From: Tretioscincus oriximinensis
Lineage: Eukaryota > Chordata > Lepidosauria > Squamata > Gymnophthalmidae
Length of the DNA stretch: 64,000 nt
Direction of reading: 5' to 3'
NCBI GenBank assembly: GCA_022410635.1
Contig: JAJVDF010000253.1
Location: forward strand, 1,099 to 65,098
The position numbers and the translations under genes are program-made. Position 1 is the stretch's first letter. Every line of letters starts with the position of its first letter. This document shows positions 51,401 through 63,400 of the stretch, in pieces. A model generated the notes under the pieces. That model ran no database searches and had not been told where the DNA came from. It saw nothing but the letters and a program-made list of their open reading frames with translations.

Positions 51401-54400
51401 GATGTTATGAACTCCAGCTTTCATCTAATGACGCCAGCTGGTGGGCACCAGGTTGCTGAAGGATCTCTTAGGCTTACATGTCTAGTTTTCATGTTCTGTT
51501 CCCTGAAGGAAATTCTGTTCTTGCAAGGAAATAGTTAATGCTAGAGATGTGTTATAGATGATAAGACTAGTGGATTGTTAATTTTAGGAAAGTGTAGCTA
51601 CTGTGTTTGGGCAACCCCATATAGAGTGCTACCCTTGGCCATAGCAAGTTCAGCAAGCAAGACTCTTTTCTACCTTACGGATTAATTTTGCTAGACTGTT
51701 CCAAGGCCTACAGCTTTTCCTTCTGTGTTGAAATTGAAGTTCCTAAGCTGCCCGTGGGAATTTCTTCCTCCGTGCAGATAGGATCTCAGGTACAGCTTTG
51801 CTGTGCTGTTGATGGAGAAACTTCCTTCATGTCTATCACAAAACGTAATGGATAAATTCAGAGGGTGTTGAGTTTGGGATGTTAAAGAAACTGTCTGAAG
51901 ATGAGTTTTACTAAGGTCCCACCTCCTACTCTCTTGGTTGAATCATATATTTTAACTCCTAGTCTTGGTGTTGAAAATGATCAGTCTTACAAAAACTATA
52001 CGGTAATTTTTTAAAACAGTAACTTGTTTGGTACCGGTGTTCCCAAAATACACAAACTGAAATCTTCTCCAGTGAGGCTATTCAGAAGCAGCAGACCAAA
52101 GAGTGCCAATTTTCTTTTTGGCACCTGGGCAATTAAACTTTATTAATCATAGAGGGTATGAGTCATGAAAGGTGATTTGCTGTTGGTTCTTCTTTTTCTT
52201 TGCTTGCTACTTTTGAATTTTGTCTTCCAGCTGAATGGTTACAGCCAAATCAACAGCCTTGGAAGAGTGATAACCAATAAGACCAGATAGTTAAGCCCAT
52301 CAAAGTATGGCTGGCAATAACTGACAAGCTAACCCAGGGGTGGAAAACCTTTTTTTGTGAAGGACCATTTTGATATTTGAAAAAAAAAAAAAAACCGGAG
52401 GAGGGGGGCATAGGTCCCCTCTCACTCCAGTTCACCCAGTCCTCCTCCATGATCCCATGCAGGGAAAGCCCACCCCATATTCCTGCAAAACAATAGCAGC
52501 TGGTGCCACCTCCACTCGCCCTCCCACGTGGAACGGTGCCTTCCTTTGCCGAATGCTGTTCCAGTTTGCCTTGTGCCCCTTTTTCTTTTTAAAATGGCAG
52601 GGTGAAGGTGCCAGGAAGCTCCTCGGGCTGGATCAGAGGGCTCTACTGGCAAGGCTTTCCCCATCCCCATTAAAATGAGATCATCAGACTGAAGGCTGAG
52701 ACCAGGTTGAAGAAGTTCGAACCCTATTCCTACAGGAAGTGTACACACGTGAGCTTGGGCTAACTGCTGTTCCATAAGTAATCTGTTTTGCACAAATTGG
52801 GACCATGGGACAGGGAGAAAACCAAGTGAGCTACTTAGAAGCCTCAGTGCTGTATTCCAAATCCTGCAGTGATGCTCTGTTCTGTCAATGCTGAAATCAG
52901 ATTATATTCCTGCTTCTTCTTTTATTGTGTAATGGATAAGCTCTAGTAACGTATGCCTACTTGGCTGTTGTTCCCCATCCGCTTGGGTGTGTTCTGCCTC
53001 CCAAGACCAACTTTTGAGAAACTGAAAACAGAACAAGCTTATGTTCATGCCTAGTGGTGGACTACTTTCACAGCAGTGGTCCAATCCACTGGGATATTTC
53101 TTAGATTCTTATGCCTCTGAAGTCCAGCTACTGGGATACTACAAACATGGCTGCCTTATGTTCATGTCCTGTTGGTGGACTTCCATTTGCACCTAGTTGA
53201 CTTCTGTGAGAGCAACCTGAGCTAGAGGGATCATTACTTTGATCCCCTAGGCTATTTCTTAGGTTCTTACCCATGTATTCTACTGTTTATAAGTAGACTA
53301 GTAGCTTCAGCCCATTTTTGTTTGCACGCATAGATCGAGCATTTTAGCGGCTGTCATGCTACCCTTCCCATCACTTCTCCCTGCGTCCCTCCTCCTTTCC
53401 CACTGATAGTGGTTGTAGCTTGAAAGTTTGCTTGAGGGGTATTGTTGGCACCAACATTTTGCTGGGTTGCCTGCCATGTGGAGTGCCATCTTGGAGATGG
53501 CTCTTCCATTCCCCCATGTGTGAAATTGGAGAATCCTTTTCATCGGAGTCCACTCACCTTTCCTAGAAATACAATCTCCGGCATTGATTTTATAGTAATA
53601 GATAAGTAGAAGAAATCCTGAGCTACAAGCAATGGCAGATTCTTTCTTGAGCCAGTAGATGTTGGGGCCAGTCCAGGATGTCTTTCTGAGGTTTTAGTGT
53701 TGGCAGAATTTTTTTGAGTGATTTATTAAGTTCTTTTTGGCACAAAAAGAGGCAAATGTATCCCTCCTTGAAAGTCTGGTTTTGAACAAACTGATATTTT
53801 ACATTTTCATTGATGTTTGATTACCACATTTGGAGTTTTAAGAATTGTTTCCATTTTGTACTAGCAAGTTTTGTACTAGTAAAACATACTTAAAATAAAA
53901 CCTACCCTACCTGGCAGGACAACAGTCAGGGGACACTTAAACATCAGAGGCCTGGGTGGAAAAGTACGTCTTAACCAAACACTGAAAATCACCTAGTGAT
54001 GGTACTTGGCATACCTCCACTGGGAGACTGTGCAGAGCCTCGTGGCTGCCACAGAAGTGGTCCGCTCACTTGTTACTACCCCTCAAACCTCTGAGGGGAG
54101 CAGAGCTACAAGAAAGACCTCATCTTCAGATCTTAATACTGGGGAAGCTAGAGATAGGTGCCATTTGTCAACAATAACAAACCAACAGCTTCCGGTTTCT
54201 CTACTTCCAGTAGAATTTCTGTTTCTGGTTTCATGGTTTATAGTGCTTGGCTACACCGTTTTTCATGTTGACAAGGGTTTATTATAAAAGCTTGGGTACC
54301 CAGCAGCTACCGGAAGCTGCAGCAGGGCTGGTAATAGCAGTAGCAGCGAGGAGGGTTGGATGAAGTTGTGTTGCTGCTGGTGGCGGGGCCTCCTGGGACA

Positions 54401-57400
54401 TGTAGTCTCAGCAGTGGGCAAACTCTGTCGCTCAGCCTTCACAGGACCCTGCCCTGTGGACTACATCTCCCAGCCTGCAGCGCAACAAGCCCTGGGAGGG
54501 AGGATGCCTCTTTACCAAATCTGTGCCACTGAAAACTTGTTTCCGGCCTAGAAGAAGATGGCTCAGGGCCTGTCTATATGGGAGCTTTTGCCACACCTTC
54601 TGAACCCACTTTTTCTTCCTGGTTTGTGTTTTGCCCACATCTCTATCCTACTCAGGCAACCACCAGCCCTCTGATTTCAGGTACTAGGCCAAGTGGCCTC
54701 ACATCTGGGATCGCAGGAAACAAAGTAAAATGTAGGTTGAAGGTTGGGGATGTTCTTAGGATACCAGTTGGAGAATACGGATGTGCTGTTGAGCATTTCC
54801 AAACTGAGCAATCTGTGCTGCTTGTCAATATTTTGTCTGTTCCCATGAGAAAACCTGGAACTTGGATCACGAAAGCAGTCTGTTTCAACTCTATAGGCCC
54901 CTCTGACCCAAAGATTCCAGATTATTTTGCAGTTTGTTCAACATGCCTCCAAGTTCTGGCAGTGTTTGGTGTTTTGCAATTCAAAAAGACAAGGGTTACT
55001 AACTCAGAGTTATTCACTCCCCTAGTGTAGCCAAGCTCATTAGTAAGAAGATGTTGAAATTTTGTGACCTAGAACATGAGAGGAGCCCTGCCGAATGTAG
55101 CCCATGTAGCCCAGCATTCTGTATCACACAGTGACCCACCAACTGCATTAGGGCAGTCTCAAGCAGAAAAAAAGGAAATAGGCGAGGATTTCTCCTTTTC
55201 CTGACTTCCTGCAAATAACCTTTCCGGAATACTGCCCGTTTCCCATCCTAATAGCATTGGTACACCTGTCTTCTGTGAACCTGACCTATCCTGTCTTAAA
55301 GCTCTCCAGGTTTCTAGCTATCATCTGACAGTGAATTCCATAGTCAAATGACCCTGTGGGTGAAAAAAAAATACTTGTTCTATTTCTTCTACTCAACAGC
55401 TTCATGGAGTATCCCCTAGTCCTAGTATGTGTGTAATGGAGAAATGTCCACCCTTACATTGATATGGTTTGCTGCTTCCTAATGTCCCTTCCTGTGCTGA
55501 AAGTAGAAAGTTCACAGACCTGCTTTCAATTGGGGGAGGGACTTCCTGCTAGGCTCACCTATACCGGCTGCAATTGATGTCTGCCACCATTTCCCAGATG
55601 ATACTGTGGCTCTTCCTTGTTTGTTATTATGTATGGTTCTCTTAATCCGCATTCCTGAATTTCTAACAAGAAAAAATGATCACATAAATTATGTCCAAAA
55701 GGAAAAAAGACGACTTAGCCAATTGTAGGCTGACTACCTGCTGGATGTGTCCATTTTCCTGTACTCTTGGGCCATGAGGGATTTTATTTGGCCCAAGTAT
55801 TTCCTCTGTGGGTAATGCTGTTTAGATTAATACTTATTCCTCTTCTATTCCAGGACCACTCCCTTGGAACAAGTCCTGCCCTATATGTCTAGTTTTTTAT
55901 AAATCCTGTACTTGTTTACTGAGAAACTAAAAGAAACATTTCATATTTTCATTGGGTTTTCCCTTCCAACTAGGGAATGTCTATATATATTGTTTTAAAA
56001 CCCTGGTATTCTTTGCTACCTGAGTGCAGAAAACTGTTTACTGTGTTCTATGACCCTTCTGTTATTTCAATCGTCCTAGTGATTGCCATAGTTTAATTAT
56101 TGAGCTTAATTGCCTCTTGAAAATATAGGACGCTCACGGTGCTACTTTAAGTNACAATGAAGTAGCCTTGTGCAAATTTTGGCAAAGCACTGCTTGGAAA
56201 TGACTAAGAATACAGAAGAAATGACTCGGGCTGCACCTTCTGTGATAGCAATGCTGTGTTTACCATTCCAGAGATAAAAACCACTGTGGTGTACCCAGCA
56301 ACGAAAAAACACCTTCGGAAATACCTGCATCAGGAGACCTACCTCATTCAGGAGACCGGAGCTGATTACAGGAATATTACTCTGCCATTTATTCAGTCAC
56401 AGAGTTTCAACATTCAGGTATGGAAATATATGAATGTGGCCTACAATAACTCACAACTGATATTCAACAAGATACTGTATGCACGTCCAGGGTGTTGGGC
56501 TAGAATAAGCTTTTGTTTTCCTTTGCTCATCTTTTTAATATGGTTCAGATTATTCTAATGGTTTTCAGGATGGGTTAGGCAAGGGTGGGGGAAATTCTGC
56601 AAGAAGCACAAGCTGAAACCTGACTTGGCTAAGAATGAAAGGGGTTGTAAGTTTCTTTGAAGCAAAGTTGGAGCACAAAAGGAAAAGAGAAGCTGAAGGA
56701 AGAGGAGAAATGTCTACTTAGCCAGCCAGGCTGCCTGCCTTATCTTAGTGACTCAGATGTATTTAAAAAAATACAAGCTGGAGTAGGTCAAATCACAGAG
56801 AGATTTTCTGCTACATCATGGGTTTCAGAAGATGCCAATAAATCAGAAATCAGAATGTATCAGTTTCAGTTTTATATATATACTAGTGGAATTAGGGATA
56901 CGGTGGGCTCTAATGTTCTCCCTAAGGCAGTGGACTTAATTCTTCTTCTGCTTCTTATCATCTTCTCCTTTCTTCTTCTCTTCTTGTTTTCTTTTACATC
57001 TTCTCTTTTTGTTTTTCTTTTGTTCTTCCTTCCCATCTCCTCTCCTTCTTCTCCTCTTGTTTTGTTCTTCTTCCTGCCTTCCTAATTACTTACCTACGTT
57101 CATACCTACCTACCAACCTTCTTTCTCCTGCTTCCCCCATCCTAGTTCTACCTGTTCCACACTGGGGATGTCTGTGGAGTCCGTTGGCTTCGCACGGAGT
57201 TCATCCATGGACTGGGGAGCATTTGAGTTCCCTATGCAGAAGGGACATCTGGAACAGACTCTTCAGTTTGCCTGATAAATGAATGGCTATGTAGAGGACC
57301 TCTTGGGAAATGTGGGGTTGACCAAGAGAAAGATTAGCCAGATTATCATAATCAAAAATCTTTCAGTCATCTGCATCATTCATTTGTTCTGGTAAAGCTT

Positions 57401-60400
57401 ATCTAGCAAGTTACCTGCCTCCCAGAACTGTCTCTGTCTTTGTCAGTTCCACCTGTTTGCTCTCTTAACTATTAGCAAGCTCATTATGTTAAGCATGAAT
57501 GCTTATATAGACAAAATGTTCCATAAAAGCTCAGTAAGAGCAGTCTCAGAAGTTCAGCCAAAACTGTTATTTGTAGTAGCAGATGCAGATTGTAGTACTG
57601 GAGATCAGAATGCAGAGATGAGACACAGCCTACAGTTTTCAATGGATATAGTGGGATGATGGATGCATTAGTAAACTTTGAATTGAAACGTGTGAAGGTG
57701 CAAGGGCAAGCTGTTACAGCAGATCTTCTGGTGCTTTGTAGGTACCCAGAGGTGCTCTGGGGATCCTTTGCTTTGGGTCTTGGCACAGCCTGAGAAACTA
57801 TAACTAATAATCAGAAATAGCGAAACAATTCTAATGGGGACTTTTATTAGCTCAAATAGTATATAAGAATTAAGTTTCAAAGTTTGCAGACTCAAAGTTT
57901 AAGGTTTGGGGAGAAGGCAGGAAAGAGAGGGAATGTATGTGGCAGTCCCAACACAACCCCTAGTTGTCCAACAAAGCCCTACTCCTGGATTTTACACCCT
58001 CTAGTAGTCCCACAACTCCTAGTAATCCCAACATAGCCCTACGCCTGGATTTTACACCCCCTTGTAGTCCCACAACCCCTAGTATCTGGGCATTTCCTGA
58101 ATGCTCTGGGGGATTTCCCGGTTGGCATGGATGGCGCTCCTGTCGAAGCTCTGGTCTCCCTTTGGAATCAGGAGATGAGCAGGGCTATTGACACGATGAC
58201 TCTCAAGTGCCCTCAGCATATCGGTGGTGCCTGCAGAGCACTCTGGTATTCTGAGGAGTTAAGGGTGATGAAACAGGAAGGCCGACAGCTAGAGCGCAGG
58301 TGGTGCAAATCCGAACAAGAGTCTGCCTGAACACAGGTTAGAGCACATTATCATGCCTACCAGGTGGTGGTGGTGGCAGCGAAAAGGAATTATTTCTCTG
58401 TTACCATTGCATCCTCAAGTAGTCATCAGCAAAGCTCTTTTGAGTAGTGAATGGCCTGATAAGATCTAGCCCAGGGCAGCAAGAGCAAAGGTCATCCAAT
58501 AGCTGCTATGACAAATTTGCAAGGCACTTTGAGGGCAAAGTAGCTCAGATTCATGAGAGATTAGATGTCACACTTGTGAATAGCCCAGAGGAGGTGTCCA
58601 GAGAACGGTCTGGTCCAGTTATCTTGGATCAGTTTCAATTATTGGGCTCTGATGATGTGGACAAGCTGCTTGTTGAGGTTCGGCCAACGTCGTGCTCGCT
58701 GGATCCTTGCCCCTCCTGGCTGATAAAAGCCAGTCAGCAGGGTATGACTGGGTGGGTCCAGGGAGTGATGAACACTTCTTTGAGGGATGTGGTGGTCCCG
58801 CGGCTCTTAAAGGGGCGGTGGTGCGTCCTCTCCTCAAGAAGCCTTCCTTGGATCCAGAAGAGTTAAATAACTACCGTCCGGTGTCCAACATACCCTGCCT
58901 GGGCAAGATACTAGAGAGGGCTGTGGCTGTTCAGCTGCAGGCATGCTTGGAAGAAGCAAATTATCTAGACCCATTTCAATCTGGCTTCAGGCTTAGTCAT
59001 GGCATGGAAACCGCCTTGGTTGCCCTGGTTGATAACCTGCTCCTGGAGAAGGATGGGGTCAATGCGACCCTGTTGGTTCTTCTGGACCTCTCAGTGGCTT
59101 TTGATACCATTGACCATGGTATCCTCCTGGGGAGATTAAGGAGTTTAGGAGTTGGTGGCAATGCATTGCAGTGGTTCCACTCCTATCTCCAAGGCCTCCT
59201 CCAGAGAGAGTCCTGCTCGACATCCTGGGAGCTCACTTGTGGGGTTCCTCAGGGGTCGATCCTCTCCCCCATGCTGTTCAACATCTATATGAAGTCGCTG
59301 GGAGAGGTCATCAGGAGATTTGGAGTGAAGTGTCATCAATACGCAGATGACACTCAGCTCTGTCTCCTTGTTCCATCTGAATCAGGAGAAGCAGTTGAAG
59401 TGCTTGACAAGTGCCTGGAGGCAGTGATGGGCTGGATGGGGGCCAATAAATTCAAGCTGAATCCAGACAAGACGGAGGTGCCGGGACATCCCGGGTTCGT
59501 GAAGTGGAGAGGCACCCTGTCCTTGGTGGGATAGAATTACTCTATAGGGGAAGGGTGCAAAATCTGGGGGTGCTACTGGACTCTGCACTGACACTTGAAA
59601 ACCAGGTGGAGGCAGTGGCCAGGAGTGCCTTCTTCCAGTTACGTCTGGTTCGCCAGTGATGGCTACTTCTGAACAGGGTTGATTTAGCCACAGTAATCCA
59701 TGCTCTGATAACTTCCAGATTGGACTATTGTAATGCGCTCTATATGGGGCTGCCCTTGAAAACATTTTGGAAGCTACAGTTGGTGCAGAATGCAGCCGCT
59801 AGACTGCTGACCGGAATGGCTGGCCAGACACACATCACACCGTTCTTGAAAGAGCTGCAATGGCTGCCCATCTGCTACCGAGCCCAATTCAAGGTGTTAA
59901 CCTTAACTTATAAGGTCCTAAATAATTTGGATCTCAAATATCTAAAGGAACGCCTTCTCTCATACCAAACTGCCCATGCCTTAAGATCTGCAGGGGAGGC
60001 CCTCCTGGTTGTACCACCCCTCTCATCAGCCAATAGAGTGGGAACCCGGGGTAGGGTCTTCTCGATGGTTGCCCCCTATCTTTGGAATAGTCTTCCCCTC
60101 GAGGTGTGTCTGTCATCATCATTGTATGGTTTTAGAAGATCATTGTATGGTTTTAGAAGACCTCTTTTACCTGTCCTTTGGCTGAAGAAATGTCATCTCT
60201 GTCCCTACATTTAAATATTGTTTTATTCTGTTTTAATTTTCTACTGATGTTTTACTGTTTTGGCCGCCCTGAGACCTTTGGGTTTAGGGCAGGGTATAAG
60301 TATGTGTAAATAAATAAATAAATAAAAGTAATCCCAACATAGCCCTGCTCCTGGATTTTACACCCTCTAGTAGCCCCACAATCCCTAGTTGTCCCAACCA

Positions 60401-63400
60401 GAGGTCTTGAAATTTTACTGGCTGCACGAGAGGGACCATTTCACCAGATGTTGTCTACATGGTGTACAATGCCTGCTGAAATCTGCTCTGTATGGCTATT
60501 AAATGTGCAAAAGCTGTTTCATTACATAATCTTTATAGCAATTACGGACAGATTCAAGCCGCTCTCAGTAGGACGTGGCTTGTGGTGTGGGGATCCATGC
60601 CTATCTTGCTAGCTGTGTTTCAGGTTTCTGACTTGTTCCGAATTCTTCAACTCCTTCTTCACACTGTGCTTTGAAATGTGACTGTTGAAAGAGGCCACTG
60701 GATTTTTAGCAAAAGCTTACACATTGCATCCATAAGAGGAGCCCTTGTGAATCGGGCCGCAGCCCATCTAGTCCAGCCTTCTGTCTCACACAGAAGCCCA
60801 CCAATTGCACCTGGGCAATCTGAAGCAGAAAGAGGCAAAATCTTCCCCTGTTCTTGACCAGTTGCTTCATCTCAAAGGCAGCATCAAAACATCCATCCTA
60901 GTAGCTGTTTATACCCTTGGTGTCCATGAACTTATCTAACCCTGTCTTAAAGCTGTCCAGGCTGCTAGCTACCACCACCTCTTCTGGAAGCAAATTCCAA
61001 AGGCTGATGATCCTCTGGGTGAAAAAATACTTTCCCTTGTCTGTCCTCACTCTTCTGCCCAACAGTTTCAAACGTTTGCTTTTTATTTCAGTGCAAAATA
61101 TTTTTTGTTACATGTAATGTTATTGTTGCAAAGAAATGTCGATTCTGTTTTGCAAGCCTTTTCCCCTCTCCATTTGCTAATGCCTGCCTAGTAATTGATC
61201 TTGCTCTAGGATGTTCTTTTCTTTTTTTAAAGAAAAACTTAAAAAAAAAAGAAAAATCTGCCACCAGCATTAACAGTACTAATGTTCACCAGGCATCCAT
61301 TAACAAAGAACAGAGCGATTCTAGGAGCAGAATTTCCCTGCTTAAACATCCGTTTCTGTGCTTTCTCACACCACAGTTTTAAACCACGGGAGTGGAACTG
61401 TCTCCCTGTGTGTTCCATATTATTGGACACATGTAGAAAGGCAACATGTTGTCAGATTCCCAGTTCCAACAATCAGCTTTAGTGGAGTTCTGCTTTTCGT
61501 CAACGAGAACAGAAGCCATTTCCGAACAGCTTTGCCACAGCACCCCAAGCTGAAAGCTGTCTGATGTAACATCTTCTATAAATCCATTATTTTACTCCTC
61601 TCATTACATGAAACTGATTTTTTTGCTTTTACTTTACCTATTCATCCTGTTGAGAAGCCTGCTGTAGCTTCAAAATAACCATGTCATTGAGTAAGTATTG
61701 ACAGTTTTAAGGAGGGCACTCCATAAAACTGTTGGGTAGAAAAGTGAGAACAGACAAAGGAAGGTATTTTTTTCAACCCAGAGGGTCATCGGCCTGTGGA
61801 ATTTACTTCCTGAAGAGGTAGTGGTAGCTCACAGCTTGGATAGTTTCAAGACAGGACTAGACAGGTTTATGGACACCAAAGGTATAAATGGATACTAGGA
61901 TGGATGTCTGGATGTTGCCTCCGGGATGGAGCAACAGGCAGGACTCCTGAAATGCCATTTGCAGGGAGTCATGAACAGGAGCATATTTTGCTTTCCTCTG
62001 TTCGGACTGCCCAGGTGCATCTGGTGGGCCTCTGTGTGACACAGAATGCTGGACTTGATGGGCTGTGGCCTGATCCAGTATGGCTCTTCTTATGTTCTTA
62101 TGTTCTTATGATTTATTATCCTGCTCTGTGGCTTGCCACTGAATCAGAACCAGAGTCGTGAGCTGGCCAAAACATTGTCCTTTTATACTGAGGCCCCAAG
62201 TTCAACATCCATAGGCAGAGGTGAAGTTTCTCAGTCTATGGGCGTTTGATATTGGCCCCTTCTAGAATGCTCCCCAATATCTGGCCAATGGTTAGCCACT
62301 GCTCTTTAATTCAGATATTCAAATTATAGATCCTTCAAAGTGGTGATCAGCTTTTAACTGACCCTGTGTATCTCTTGATACCAGATAGCAAGCAGTGCTG
62401 GCCCTGACATTAGCCTTTAGCTAAGGAAAATGTTTCCTCCGTCCACTTGTAGGCACTTTTATTTCAGTGTGGCCATTTTGTCTTTTTGTATTGCTGTAAC
62501 CCATCCTGCAGGATTAAAATGAGAATAAATGAATGAATCAATCAATCATCTATCATCTCTTATACCCTGCATTACACCTTGTGCAGTGCAATGAATCAGA
62601 CTAGGTGGCTGTTGGAAAAAGGGAACCAGCCTCAGGGGACTAGACTGGCCCACCCCAGCTAAAAGCCAATTTATTAAGCATCATTACAGACCAAACAATA
62701 ACAGTTTCTCATAACATTGCTATGTAAGAGTATAGAAATAACGGGCACTCTGGTCTCAGTGTAGTGTCTGAGTCCAGTGTCCATGGCTAGACACCAGCCG
62801 TGTTTGACTGTAGACATCAACATTCACACACCCTTATCTGAAGCAGCTCCTGGCATCAGTGGACTCGCTTTTGCAAGGTGGAAACAAAAATGGCCACAGT
62901 CTAGTTCATTTCATACATTTGAACTATGACTCCTTCCCATAACCTTGTCTATAATGTCAGCTTCAGGAAAAATTGCTTTCCAGTCCTGGTGCTACTGTTA
63001 TCCTTAAGCCAGCTATTCAGAAACTGTTAACCTGGAGGAACTGCTTTCAGAAGTTGAGCTATGCGTCCTTTTAGTGGAAGGGGAAATAAAACTCACTCCC
63101 ATTGATTTCAGGCTAATAATAACAACATCACACATAGCTTTCTCCACAACAGATGCCCTGTGAAATATGTGGGGCTAGAAAGTTCTAAAGAACTGTGATT
63201 GGCCAAGATCTTCATAGAGGGGTAAGGAATTAAACCGGGCGGCCAATAGGTAAGAATCCAGCACTAACCATTGCACTGAACTGGCTCTCATGGAGGGAAC
63301 AATTGAAATTCTTAAAGTTTTTTTTTTTTTAGTGTTGGAGATCTAATAAAAAATATTTGATACTGATTTTTGGTATTGACGTTCGTATGAATCTATATGG

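Noticed and set aside
57945..58084. Possible CRISPR-like array
   Set aside because: The units are contiguous 60-bp tandem repeats without variable spacers, in a vertebrate genome; it is a minisatellite.
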